Positions 51,321 to 62,960 of a stretch of 64,000 bases of DNA are shown here, piece after piece. Source of the stretch: Trachythela sp. YZ-2020. Its lineage: Eukaryota; Cnidaria; Anthozoa; Malacalcyonacea; Clavulariidae. Under the pieces are notes generated by a model. The model was not told where the DNA came from and ran no database searches. It worked only from the letters and a program-made list of their open reading frames with translations. The stretch spans positions 620,001-684,000 of the forward strand of contig JADLSH010000036.1 in assembly GCA_016169945.1 (NCBI GenBank). The letters are read 5' to 3'. Both the position numbers and the translations under genes were made by a program. Positions within the stretch are counted from its first letter, which is position 1. Each line of letters begins with the position of its first letter.

Positions 51321-52592
51321 TCAACAATACTTCAGTACTTCCTTTCTAGCAGCATCACAATTTACCGCTGCCTTTCGTCTTGATCTCTCTTCGTTCGTAG
51401 AGCGCTCGCTCACCCCGACTTGATCTTCCGTCACTGCATGAACCTTCGCCACAGCTGGCTCACCCTGATCCTCTTGATCATCTTCCTTTCGCGATGTAGA
51501 ATGTAATTCTAACGGAATCAAATGTTGGATTGGGCGTCTCAAACACGATTGTTTTCCACCATTCTCGTTGACCACACAAATCTTTGCAGCTCTGACAACA
51601 TTATCTCGACTTGGGATAAGTTCTTCTACCTTTGCTACCTTCCAAAAGGTGCGCGAAGTCCGATCTGATTTCAAAATCACCAAATCTCCTACGCTGACAA
51701 CAATCTTGTTAGCTCCCGAGGTTGCTCTAGCTGTTTCCAACAGACTTAAAAGATACTCAGCTCTCCACTGGTTCGCAAAATGTCTCAATAGTGTTCGATG
51801 GTACTTTTCTCTACGCGTGAGTGCTTCATTCGTACTAATGATTTCATAATGCTTATCGCTTGCGGTTGTGGCAATCGTACGACCGTAAATGAGTGAAGAA
51901 TGTGTCAATGGATATGATATACCCTGTTCATCATCGTAAACGTACGTTAATGGGCGGTTATTCAGAGTTCCTTCGATCTCGATCAATAAGGTTCTCATTT
52001 CCTCAAAAGACAAACTTGCACGTCCAACCACTTTCTTTAAACAACGCTTGACGCACTTAACCATTCTTTCCCAAAACCCCCCATGCCAAGGGGCTTTCTC
52101 GATAATATACTCCCATGTAACTCCCTTGTCTGTCATGTAGCGTTGCACCTCTGTAGATCTCGTAATCCTTTTGATCTCCTTTTCAGCTCCTTTAAATGTT
52201 TTTGCATTATCCGACAACATTCTAGAGGGTAGCCCTCTGCGTGCCACAAATCGTCGAAATGCTTGTAAAAATGCTGCTACCGATAAATTTGGCACCAGTT
52301 CTAAATGCAAAGCTCTGGTCGATGCACAGGTCAAAAGACATACGTATGCCTTTTCCGTCGCTCCTTCCAACTGGTTTGGCACTTTCGAACTGACGTATAA
52401 TGGTCCTGCGAAGTCGATACCTGTGTTCGCAAAGGGTGGTTCATCGCTGACTCGACTTGGCGGTAGTTGAGGAACTTTCGGCGTTCCGAATGGCTTACCT
52501 TCGAATCTTCTGCACACAACACATGATCTCGTTACCCGTTTGGTTACTTCGCGACCTCGTACAATCCAATATTTTTCTCGTATACTATTCAA
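51321..52592 (-). pseudogene. BEL/Pao integrase and C-terminal domain
   Basis: 423 residues, the end of the pol polyprotein. The CC of the zinc-binding HHCC domain (SCVVCRRF) opens the frame, while its histidines (VEHHDLVHH) close the previous one. Catalytic residues: NTGIDFAGPL (D), RMLSDNAKTFKG (D) and PWHGGFWERMVKCVKRCLKK (E). DNA-joining occurs here. After it, EALTRREKYHRTLLRHFANQ and SVGDLVILKSDR are the C-terminal region usual in BEL/Pao integrases. The break to the previous frame near 52605 is a one-base change in AGG. Confidence 0.95.
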
Positions 52593-55500
52593 AGTCTCCT
52601 AATGCCGTTATGATGCACCAAATCATGATGCTCAACGAATACAAGGTCGGTGAAATAATGTTTACTTGGAAGAAGAATGGGTCGTTTGGAAGTGTCTAAC
52701 ACTGATGATTGATCGAGCCTAGCTTGGCAACGAATTAAATCTTCCTCATCACGAAACAGCCCTAATTGTTTCACTAGTTGCGGTGTTTTCGTCTTCGATT
52801 CAAACAAGCTACTCGTTTCTTCCGCGAAACAAGAATGCTGTATCGAACGTATCCATAATCTTTCTGCTGCTTTCACTTCTTCCGCCGTTACTTCAATCGA
52901 CGAAGGTCGCACCCTTCGTGTTTTGTCAACGAATCTCTTCACGTACGCCGTAACTCGTAATAACTTCGCTTTCGTGCTAAAACGTCGACAGTCTATAATG
53001 TTATCGAGATTTAAACTTGACTTCGTACTCATATTCGCCAACGACCGCGTTACTTCGGGTTTCGATTTCGACTTTGCTAATTCTTCGTTGGTTCGTTGAT
53101 CGTCTCTATCGCTGTGGCCTGGATCGAGTGGCCAATGTTCTTCGGTTAGGTTAAGAAAATCTGCACCATTCCACCACATTTCATTCTCTAGAAGCTCCGA
53201 CGCATTACATCCCCGAGAGGGTAAATCTGCCGGGTTGAATTCTCCGGGACAAAATTTCCATTCTTCGATTTGAGTAAGTTTCCGTATTTCGTTCACACGA
53301 TTTTGAACATACGTTTTCCAGGTCTTCGAGTTCCGAATCCAGCATAAAACCGTATATGAATCCGTCCACAACACAACTCTAGGAACAATTGGCATTGAGG
53401 TAATTGCCTCTCGTACACAATTAACTAGTCTAGCGAGTATAACCGTACCTAACAGTTCGAGTCTTGGTATCGATTGTTTCTTTACTGGTGCTACTCTAGT
53501 TTTGGCAGCTACGAATCTGACATCAATTCCGCCATACATGTACACAATTCGCAAATATACCACCGCAGCGTATGCCTTACATGATGCGTCCGAAAAACCA
53601 TGAAGCTCGAAAATAAGTGGGTTATTGGTAATGTCAAAATAACAGCGTGGTATTCTGAATGGGTTTAAGCTCGACAAGTCGTTCATGATCACGTTCCATG
53701 CTTTCAACGCCTCCCCTGTTAAAGGGTCGTCCCAAACAACGTTCTCGATACAAAGAGTTTGAAATAACATTTTCATAACAATCGTAAATGGTGAGAGAAA
53801 TCCCAAAGGATCGAAAATCTTTGCAGACAATTTCAAGACAGATCGCTTAGTTGCAGGAAGAGTTTTAGCATATTCATATAGCTTCGATAAATCATACTCA
53901 AATTCGTCGGAATCCACATTCCAAGAAACACCGAGAATTTTAACAGAACTTTCTTCGTTTTCATTGATTGTTTGAGAACTGTCATGTTCAATTTGTAAAC
54001 TATCTTTAGCATTTAAACTGTCCGAAACATTTAAATCTTCATCTGTTATTTCTCGCTTACCTTTGGCATTTGCTTCCGTTTCACTCTTCGACTGTTCGTT
54101 TTCGCTCCCGAGGGTTTCACCATGCTCGTTCTCAAGGAACTCCACAACTGAAGAATCCTCTGCAGTTGTCTGTTGATCCAGTGCTACTTGCTCTCGAAAT
54201 GCCTTTGAATTAGAGGTCCACTTACGCAACTTGAACCCGCCTTCCGCCATGATTTTGTTGGACTTCTCGTAAATCTCAACAGCTCCCGAATCATCCCATG
54301 CCCCGCTGATCAGATCATCGACATAAAAGGAGTCCTCCAACAATGAAACAATCTCTGATTGTTCCTCCACCTGACTCTCCAGGTGATGCTCTATAAGGGC
54401 CGACAAAATTGCTGGGCTTGGCGTTAGTCCAAACACAAGACGGGAAAACTGGTAATGAACAAGTTCGGGTTGTTCCTTCGTAATATCATCAAACCATAAA
54501 AAACGAAGCATTCGTCGGTCCTTAGGATCTAGTTCAATTTGGTGGAACGCTTTCTCAACATCGGAGGCAATTCCAATTGGAAATCCCCTAAACTTAATAA
54601 GCACATCGAAGAGATGAGGTACCAAATTCGGTCCCTTTTCAAGACACTCGTTAATTGAGAAGGTGGCATTCCCGTGCTTTGCTGATCCATCAAAAACAAC
54701 ACGCAATTTTGTTGTTAGCTTTTCGCGTCGAACCACACCATGGTGTGGTAGGTAATGTGTTCCCTCAAGTTCCGTCGGATTTGAAACCTGTTCGATTATC
54801 CCCGTCTCTAGTTGTTGTTGAATAACATGATCATACTCGTTCAGTAACTCTGGCTCGGCTTTCAAACGCGAATAAACATGTTCTAATCGTTTCACACACT
54901 GTGAATAACCATTTGATTCAGGCAAACAACCTTCTTTCCAAGGCAAGCCCACTTGATACCGCTTTCGTACTTCGTCGTACTTTACATCCCTCAAAAACTC
55001 TTTGTCGGTTACGTCTGATTCCTCCAGAATTCCAATTGCTTCTGTGTTCCAAAATTTCCCAAGTGCTTCCGTTAAATCCCCTTGCTCACTCTTTACAAAG
55101 GTGTCATATTCTTGCATGTTTGCCCGCTCTGCAACAAAATTTGCACCCGTTACCTCTTTCCTCTGATTTTTGGTTTTGGCACTTCCACATATCAGCCAGC
55201 CAAATTCGCTGTTTACCGCACATGGACCTTCATCACCCCGCTGGATCTCTCCAGTTATAACATCGTAGTAGAAATCAGACCCAATGAGAATGTCTATGTC
55301 AGATGATGATGCATTCTCACTAAGTAGATTATCGTCTGCAAGTTCCAAGCCGTTTAAATGTGGATATTCGGTAATATCCAATGTCAAAGAAAGTGGCGCA
55401 CAAATCTTTGGGAATGACAGAGCAGATATCTCAATGTTCTTGGTCTGCCCTTGTAGCTGGAGTCGAACCTGGTCACATCTACGCTTTTCGACTTGATCAT

Positions 55501-55930
55501 TCCCGAAAGTGTTCAAGTTCAACACTTCTGATTTCTCAGGAATGAGTCCGAGTTTGTTCTTTAAAGAGTCAGTTATATATGTGCGCTGACTCCCACTATC
55601 CATTAAAATTCGTACCTGTACTTGGTTTCCTTGTGCATAAGCTTCTGTTGTCGCCGTTTGTAGAAAAATCTTACGTTTATTCGTTCTCGAAGTTCCAGTT
55701 GCTGCCACAGTCTGGTTGGCAGTGATGACATGATCCTCACTTGTTGTAGTTGCTGTGATTAATGGTGCATTTCCCGATTGATTTGATTTTCCATCCCGTT
55801 GGTGAATTTGAACCCCCTGCCTTGGCCAAATTCGAATTCCTGTCACAAATCGATTGATGGTGTTTTCCGCTACATTGTCTACATTTCCGTAAACATTGGT
55901 TACCCCGGTGTCCGAATTGTAAACAAACAA
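52589..55930 (-). pseudogene. BEL/Pao protease, reverse transcriptase and RNase H
   Basis: 1113 residues. Aspartic protease: VRILMDSGSQRTYI (DSG at residues 111-113). RT: THYLPHHGVVRREKLTTKLR, VFDGSAK, SDVEKAFHQIEL and the catalytic YVDD at residues 536-539. RNase H-like: FELHGFSDASCKAYAAVVYL, PRLELLGTVILARLV, VVLWTDSYTVLCWI and FNPADLPSRGC. The frame is open for 3.3 kb. It is separated from the upstream zinc-knuckle frame by a one-base shift at a G run near 55828, and from integrase near 52605. Confidence 0.95.
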
Positions 55931-56260
55931 AACATCTACCGTCCTTCCGCAAGATTTCCTTTCGATCGCTTAACTTAGTTACTGTCTCACACGAGGCTGA
56001 ATAATGGTGCTTTCCACAAAAGCGCATTTAATTGTGAATGTGTTCTTGTCTTGGGTACCCTGTGCTACTAATGATGCATTCGAACCGGTATTCCTTGGGT
56101 ATTGCACTCTCTTGGGTTCAGTATTAGCCTTAACATGCTCGGTCAGTTCTCTCGCCTCCACTTCCTTTCGAATAATGTCTAACAAATCCTTTATCACCCA
56201 CACATCCTTGTTGGTGTTTCTCGCTATTTGTAGACGGACATCACTAGGCAGTTTTGACAT
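55737..56260 (-). pseudogene. BEL/Pao Gag C-terminus with zinc knuckles
   Basis: Two frames. 56260-55979 has SKLPSDVRLQIARNTNKDVW + VIKDLLDIIRKEVEARE. 56027-55737 has FCGKHHYSASCETV, then GRCFVCLQFGHRGNQC and LRKCRQCSGKHHQSIC. The three CxxC...HH..C units are typical zinc knuckles of BEL/Pao Gag. The frames meet at a T run near 56018 with a one-base shift. Confidence 0.9.
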
Positions 56261-56327
56261 TATAACAGGTATTAATAAACTTCCATATTGTTCACTTTGA
56301 ACCCCAACGCTTCCAACGCTCGTACAT

Positions 56328-57281
56328 TCACACTGACTTTATCATAAATGTACCGTAATTGACTTGACTTTCCCCACTACATGGTTGTATCTTAAGTAAC
56401 TCATCCATGTGAGCCGAAATTATTTGTTGTGAATTGCCATATCGTTCTTTCAAAATATCTATGGCAGCCTGGTAATTATCTTCGGTTATAGCAAGTCCCT
56501 TAATAGAACGAAGGGCTTGCCCCTCAAGCAGAGAAACCAAATAATTAAACTTGTCGATACTTGATAACTGTGTATTCTTGTCCACAGCGCTTTCGAATAT
56601 TTCCCAAAATGCTTTATAATTTGTCACCTCACCTTTAAACTTAGGTAATGTTAGCTTTGGTAGCTTCGATCTAACGTAATTATGTGTGTTCGTGCTCGAT
56701 ATTTGCGTGTTCGTGCTTTGCGTTGAATTCGTGCCCGGGCTTTGCGTGTTCGTGTTTTGCGTTGAATTCGTGTTCGTGCTCTGAGGTGAACTCGGTATAA
56801 AAATGGCTTGCTCACTAACCTGAGTTGCATTTTGTTCCGTATTAATATTGCTTGTTTCCGTTGTTTGCTCGGTATTTTTGCTCGTCGTATTGATAGGTTC
56901 GCTCGTAAACTTCGTCATTTTGGCTCGTACATCACATGCCCGTGAATATACTTCCTCCGTTTCGTCGATTTCTTGCACGATGTCGTCCACGTTGCATAGC
57001 TCTAGAATTTGACTATCTAGTTCCTTTAATCGGTCGATTTTCTCGTTTAATAAGTTCCCAATCGTATTCAATCTTTCGCTCGTATTCGTCGATTTTTCCC
57101 CGCTGTTTAATAACTCGATTGATTCCTTCGTATACTTCGTAACTACGCCTCGATTACCCGATCGTATCGCCTTTAATCGCTTCAATTTCTCGTCGTTTTC
57201 CGCCATATTTTGCTCTCGATTCCGTGTATATTTTCGGTTAAAATACCGAAAATACTCGTCGATTTCGCCAGTTAACAACAC
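56328..57281 (-). pseudogene. BEL/Pao Gag N-terminal region
   Basis: 317 residues. After a Ser/Thr/Asn-rich linker (QSTNTNSTQNTNTQSPGTNS), the block LPKLTLPKFKGEVTNYKAFW + EIFESAVDKNTQLSSIDKFN is the conserved Gag domain of Pao/BEL elements. The frame stops after GESQVNYGTF because of a length change near 56340; a second near 56310 follows within about 35 bases. Upstream it is 5 bases from the primer-binding site. Confidence 0.92.
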
Positions 57282-57287
57282 TGCAGT

Positions 57288-57305
57288 GCCCCACGTTGGG
57301 CGCCA
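57288..57305 (-). other. Primer-binding site, tRNA-Lys type
   Basis: TGGCGCCCAACGTGGGGC on the minus strand directly follows the 5' LTR with no spacer. This is the 18-base sequence complementary to the 3' end of tRNA-Lys(1,2), used by several retroviruses and LTR elements to prime minus-strand DNA. Confidence 0.9.
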
Positions 57306-57494
57306 TGTAATGAAGTCGTCCCGTATAGTGATATAAATTTAATAGACTCACATAATTACAATGATAAAATAAACTAAAACTTGTAGCAGTTCACTGCAGT
57401 TGTTGTTGTTCTACTCGTAAAATTCCCCATAAGACTCTCGCACATGTTCAATCTAAAAGTACTACGTCATACATAAAACCGGAAGTTCGTTACA
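57306..57494 (-). repeat. BEL/Pao LTR (5' LTR of the minus-strand element)
   Basis: 189 bp, one mismatch to 51056-51244. Followed on the plus strand by TGCTGCTGCTG, the continuation of the microsatellite that precedes the other LTR. Confidence 0.95.
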
Positions 57495-57521
57495 TGCTGC
57501 TGCTGCTGCTGCTGCTGCTGT

Positions 57522-58640
57522 TATCTCCTTGTTTGTGCTCATTTTGCCTTTGCGCACATTGCTGTTGCACATTTCCCGCTCAATTTTCTCCTGCGGCTAA
57601 TATGGCACCTTCCCCAACCCTACCAAGGACAAGTTAAGAAACACGTGTGGTAGTTTGAGAGAACAGGAAATAACGTGGAAAAACTGATTCTCCCAAACTT
57701 CCACGAGTGTTTCTATAACTGTATAGAAACACGTTAAATGTTTCTATTTCTTAAAAGATAATTCCTAAACGAGGGAGAGTGCGTTTTAGAACACGCCTAA
57801 ACAGAAGGACCTGCGTTTTAGAACACGCCTAAACTGAAGGTTCGTGAAACAGTTTACCAGCGATTTCTATTGTTCTTGAGTGCAGACGGTGAAAAAAATA
57901 GGTACCCACTGGATACATATGTCTACTGTGTCTACAGCTGTTATGTGTAAATGGACACAACAAAAGCATAATATAAACCATTTTGGGGAGTAAAAGCATT
58001 TTTGTAGCAACTATAAACTGAGAAACAAACTGAATATACATTTCGGTATTTTAAAAACAACGTAAAAAGCAACAGAGCTATACACCCACTGTAGCTACTG
58101 TTATGCTAAGTGTTTTAGCCCAGCTGCAAAGGGCCTATTATATTCCCAATTTCCTTGAGTATGTTAATGTTAAGCATATTATTAAGGTTAGGTAATCCTT
58201 CCGGGACAGCACGTTCAAAGGTTGGTCCACACGTGTGTCATGAGCATAAGGGGAAACAAAGGGCAAAACAAGAAATGCGGTGAAGCATGCGAGGTGAAAG
58301 ATGCGACATAAGACGAATAAACAGCCACAGCTGTATGAACAAGAGACGGTACAAAGGAATTGATTCTTTATTGTTATTTTGTGCAATGGGAAGTCCAGGA
58401 GGAAAATTATTGCTTGCGTGTTAAACGTACTATTATCGGCACATATGTGCACCATGTTGATATCGCTATCGTTATTAGTAATTAGAACAGCTTTCGGTGC
58501 TAACAATGTATAACTGACATAAATATTTAACAGCCGATTCCAAGATGTTAGGGTTCGCTAACTGTCACGGCTTCTACAGCAATTCATTTAAATATGTTAA
58601 TCCCTTAACATATAATGACTGAACAGCCTCATATGATGTT
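57522..58640. other. No gene; short direct repeat
   Basis: GTGCGTTTTAGAACACGCCTAAAC / CTGCGTTTTAGAACACGCCTAAAC near 57779 and 57812 form a direct repeat. Small minus frames (57829-58041, 58138-58506) have no recognisable similarity. Confidence 0.4.
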
Positions 58641-58654
58641 ACCACATTGTAAAA

Positions 58655-59390
58655 TTTTTTGTTAAAACAACCCAAAAAAATGGTTTAAAAGTGAATCTGA
58701 GGTAAACAATATATTTTTGGTTAAAAAAACAGTTGTTTTTTGGTTAAAATTTAATTGGTCAAAACTACCAATTTGACTGCCTGTTATTTCAACCATTTAA
58801 CATTTAGTTTTTTCAGCCAATGTATTGTTAGTCAAAACTACCAAATCTATATTTGATTGTTATAAACAATCCCGAATTTTGGTTGTTCCAAACAATTTCT
58901 TTTTTGTTATTTACACCAATTTTAGATTTGGTTGTTTTAAATAATTTCGAATTTTGGTTGTTCCAACCAATTTCTATTTGGTTATTTCTACCAATTTTGT
59001 ATGTGGTTGCTCTTACCAATTTAAAGTTTTGTTATTCTGACCAAAAACGTATACGTTAAATTAACCAAAAATACAATTTGGTCGTTTCTCAGTACCAATT
59101 AAGTTTTAGTTGCTTTTACAAAATACGTTTTATGTCAAAAATTCAAATTCCAAATTTGGTTATTTCTACCAATTCAAATATGTCAAACCTACCAATAATT
59201 ATTTGATTGTTCCCACCAATTAGGGGGAAACTGTCAAAATAACCAATTTTTTATTGGTACACCGGTGAATCTGTGATAACCAATTTTTTTGGTTGAAATT
59301 GCGAAATTGACCAATTTATATTTGGTTGAAATAAGAGTTTTGGTTAAAACGACCAATATAGATTCTGTTAAAACGACCTATTTTTTGGCG
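58655..59390. repeat. Quasi-palindromic ~25-bp tandem repeat
   Basis: About 740 bp of degenerate units pairing TTGGTTNTT with ACCAA, for example TTTTGGTTGTTCCAACCAA and TTTGGTTATTTCTACCAATTT. Spacing between successive GGTT cores is 24-26 bp in the best-preserved part (58930-59040). Most units can form a short TTGGT/ACCAA hairpin. Neither strand codes for protein; frames here are artefacts of the repeat. Confidence 0.8.
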
Positions 59391-61489
59391 TGGTTTATCT
59401 TCCTTCCTTTACCAACTATGTGAATGCAAACATATTGTAATCACATTACAAGTTCAAAAGAATCTACAAAATACTATAGCTGGCTCTCTCATCACAAGCT
59501 AATATTCAAATTTCCTGGCGTACAAAATGCAACCGGCCGGCGGTGACCTGAATGTAAAATTACCTGAGGCAAAGCCTTAACCAGACGCGATACACAAAAG
59601 TACTACGGGTTGAATGCGCACCAGTGCTGGGTCAGTAATACTGCAGCACACTGGAGGGATCAAGCGCCTCAAAAACAGATGATTTTCAAGCGAGCATATG
59701 CAGAATTCCTTCAACAACAATATGACTATTACCCGTTTGCATGTACTGTACTTTACATTACCTTTCATTTCTTCAAAGGATACAGTATAAAGTTTGCACT
59801 TTGTCATTAGAATAGCAATTAAGGAAAAACGTTTTCTACTCTTATTCTAGATTTTCCACATTATAATCTTATGTCTATTTAATGAATTCGAATGGGTATT
59901 GTTCTGGCGTTGCCGTACTTATTGCTATTTCCCACCCTTAGCAGTCAACCGAGATATATGATCTGCGTCTGAACAAATATTTGTGCAACCGTATAGACAT
60001 ATAAACGCTATGAAATTCAGCATTTTGACGTAACAGTCTGAACATTCCGGCATGAATTAGCCCGATTATGCATGGCAATTACATTGTCATTTTTCACGAA
60101 TCAATTGCACATTGTTGACATCTATTCAGATCACATACATACGATTAACTATGCTGTTTTGAATAATCAATATGATAAATATACTACGTTGGATTTTCGT
60201 TTTCTTCCTTTCCTGCTATAGTTGCGTTCCGTCATGGTTCTGATCAATATTCTATAAAAGGTGATGAAATAGTAGACAAATTAGTAAGTTGGCAGCGCGC
60301 ATATGTAGCCTTAGAGGATGAAAGTTGACGAGAGTTAACAGAGTTGATAAGAGTTAATAAGAGTTGCAACTCTCGGTCGCATGGACATGCAACTCTTTGC
60401 TTACCAACAGCTAAGAATGCGTACACAATTACACTGTTAATTATTAATTATTGCGTCAATTTACGCAGTTTCACGTTTATGATTTTAGGAAAGAACGGCT
60501 GTCGCCAAAAACGGTCCGAAACTCTCCAGCTAGTAGTGACAACATCTACTTAAAACAGCGCGCGTAGAACGCGTATTATTTAACTGATAGTCTGTTATGA
60601 CGTCATTACTGTACAACAATCAGCGGCGCGATGCAGATTAGAATTTAGGGCGTGCTATAAACTAGAACCAATTACTATGAACAAGTATACAACACAGCGC
60701 GCGCAAGCGCATAATTATACATTTTGTACGGAGAACATTCTGCAATGTCGTATGATAGAGCGAACATATAATGTAGTATAAGCACAGGTATCGGCATGTT
60801 TACCTGAAATACTTTGCTGTCGCATTAACCGTCGGTTTCATGCAAGGTAACTTCAGTGTTTATTCTTTCTATATTAAACACCAAACATTCTATATAAGTC
60901 AATTTGAATGTAGCCTCCCCGTTTTGCTTAAATGCACAATACTGCACATGACCTTAAGTACTAACTTATAGTTTGGAATGATCGCATCACTTACATTGGA
61001 ATACATCATTAGCCTTAGTCTTCGTAATTGTCTCGGAATGAATCAAGATTCATGGAAAACAAAACAGTTTGTCAGCTACGTCAATATTATTCTCTATGTC
61101 AATTGCGACTGTGTACTGAGAATATCTCTAAGAATGATTCTAAAATACCATAATTATTTAAAACAAACTCGAGCTAACTCTACGTTAATTACCGGTGTGA
61201 CCACATCTCCGGCTTTATTTTCCATTGTTTCCGGTAATGAAACTTGACTAATGTAACGCAGATCTGCAAAGCCAAAGGATCATAACTGCATGGGTACTTT
61301 CATATAGCTACACCGAAGATATTTGCATTCACCTTGTAAAGCTATGTAAAGTGTCGACGACAGTATATTTTATTCAGTAAGTCTTGTGAGGTTTGGACCG
61401 GGGAAATTGTATTTACCGTTTGTTCCAAGGAAATAATTTTGACGCAGAAGAGTAAAATCGAGTCTATACAAATTACAGTGGATCAAATA
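59391..61489. other. No gene seen
   Basis: No supported coding region. AGTTGACGAGAGTTAACAGAG + TTGATAAGAGTTAATAAGAGTTG near 60325-60365 is a short imperfect repeat. Small frames have no recognisable similarity. Confidence 0.4.
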
Positions 61490-62960
61490 GAATCATCAGC
61501 TTCGAAACTGTTTCATCAATTCAATTGTCCACATGAACAGCTCTGCTGACCATGCAGTTAAAGAGTAAACCATACACCTTGCCACTGGAACGCTTGTCTG
61601 AAATTGGCCGAATAAGTATACAGCATTTGTACTCCACGGTGGTGCTGGTAATGTTCCTATTATTTGACTTTCCAAATTCTTCTCCTTCCTACGGCAAGTG
61701 ACACATTTTTCTCTAATTGCTCTAGCCATTTTGCGTAGTTTCAGGATGCAGAAGCGGGGTCGAATCTTGCTCATAGTGGTAGATATCCCGTTATGACCTC
61801 TACTGTGGACACGTTCCGCGTACAGACGAGACACTCGATGATCGTATGGCATCAGGATCAATTCTTGTTCATCGTAGCTAGGTTCAGACGATTTTGGGAT
61901 TCTCCCACCAACCACGATGATTCCACCCTCTCTCTTTCGTGCGCAGAGTCGACTAAACTTTCCTTTCTCGAAATGATGCTGCAACGATTTTTGCGCCTCT
62001 TTAATCCAAAGAAGCTCAGCATTCTGTACATCTTGCGCCTCCAATGGCGCAGCAAGATTCTTCAATGAGGGTTTCGGGGTCTTGTTACTGACAGCTGCTA
62101 TGCGAGCTGTCATCCGAAGCAAACGATAATAGCAAGAAAATCGTAGAACATTATTGGCGTGAGACAGTGAGAATCTCGACGTGGTTTCAATGACCATTAC
62201 CGCTTTGGTTTCTTCAGGTAGTTGATCCAATGATACAACATTTTTGATTGGCTATTCTGATTCATGCAGATGAAGAACATCAGGGCCTGCATGCCTGCCA
62301 AAGACTGTTCTCGTCAAGCTCACCCGGATCCTTCCCTCGCGTTACCCAGTCAGCGATGTTCAGTTTCCCTTCAACCCAATGCCAATCGCTTGGAGAAGTT
62401 CCCTCCTGAATCTGCCTATTCGCACTGCTGCATAGGTGTACCATACGAATCATACGAATCCTTCCGAATCATCGCTCTAACTATCTCCGAGTCCACGAAA
62501 AAATATTCTTTCTGAAAGTTTAGTCGAGATTCCCTCTTAATGAACGCACTAAGCCTGTTTGAAAGCAACGCTCCGTTCATCTCAGTTCTGACGATTGTCG
62601 TCTTCCGAATTGGCGTGACTCTGCTCTTTGCAGCTAGTAGATTGGCACCGAAAGCCTCATTTGCGAGCTGCCATCTTACATACGCACACGTACCATACGC
62701 CTGGTCAGATTCATCGCTGAACATCACGAGGGTTGGGTTTCCGATAACATCAACTGGTTTCTCACATCTTCTAAACGTGACCTTTTCCATGTTGAAAAGC
62801 TCCACGAAAAATTGCAGCAACTCTTCTCTTAACGAGGCAGGGATCGGATCGTCTCAACTCAGGTTCATTGATTCTCCAATCCATAATTTTCTCATAAGTA
62901 TCTTTGCACGCACAGTGAATGGAGCAGACAATTTGTCCATGCCTATTGCTAAAATTAATC
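61490..62960 (-). pseudogene. Older BEL/Pao pol fragment
   Basis: Minus strand, in order: LSAPFTVRAKILMRKLW (near 62930-62880, end of the RT region); frame 62820-62416 with PTLVMFSDESDQAYGTCAYV and AAKSRVTPIRKTTIVRTEMN (RNase H-like); LNIADWVTRGKDPGELDENS near 62330; then frame 62230-61496 with VSRLYAERVHSRGHNGISTT + KCVTCRRKE, the zinc-binding start of integrase. Stops and frame breaks occur throughout, and there is no catalytic RT or DDE motif. It is a different and more diverged family than the element at 51056-57494. Confidence 0.85.

Larger units (their letters stand above)
51056..57494 (-). mobile_element. Young BEL/Pao LTR retrotransposon, 6.4 kb
   Basis: Minus-strand element with 189-bp LTRs about 99.5% identical, a tRNA-Lys-type primer site next to the 5' LTR, gag, zinc knuckles, protease, RT, RNase H and integrase in BEL/Pao order. 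It inserted into a (CTG)n microsatellite. The reading frame is broken at about five places, each compatible with a single-base length change, several in short runs of G or T. Near-identical LTRs argue for recent insertion. Confidence 0.97.

Noticed and set aside
58828..59059. Overlapping 63- and 68-residue frames on both strands
   Set aside because: Both are translations of the TTGGTT/ACCAA repeat.
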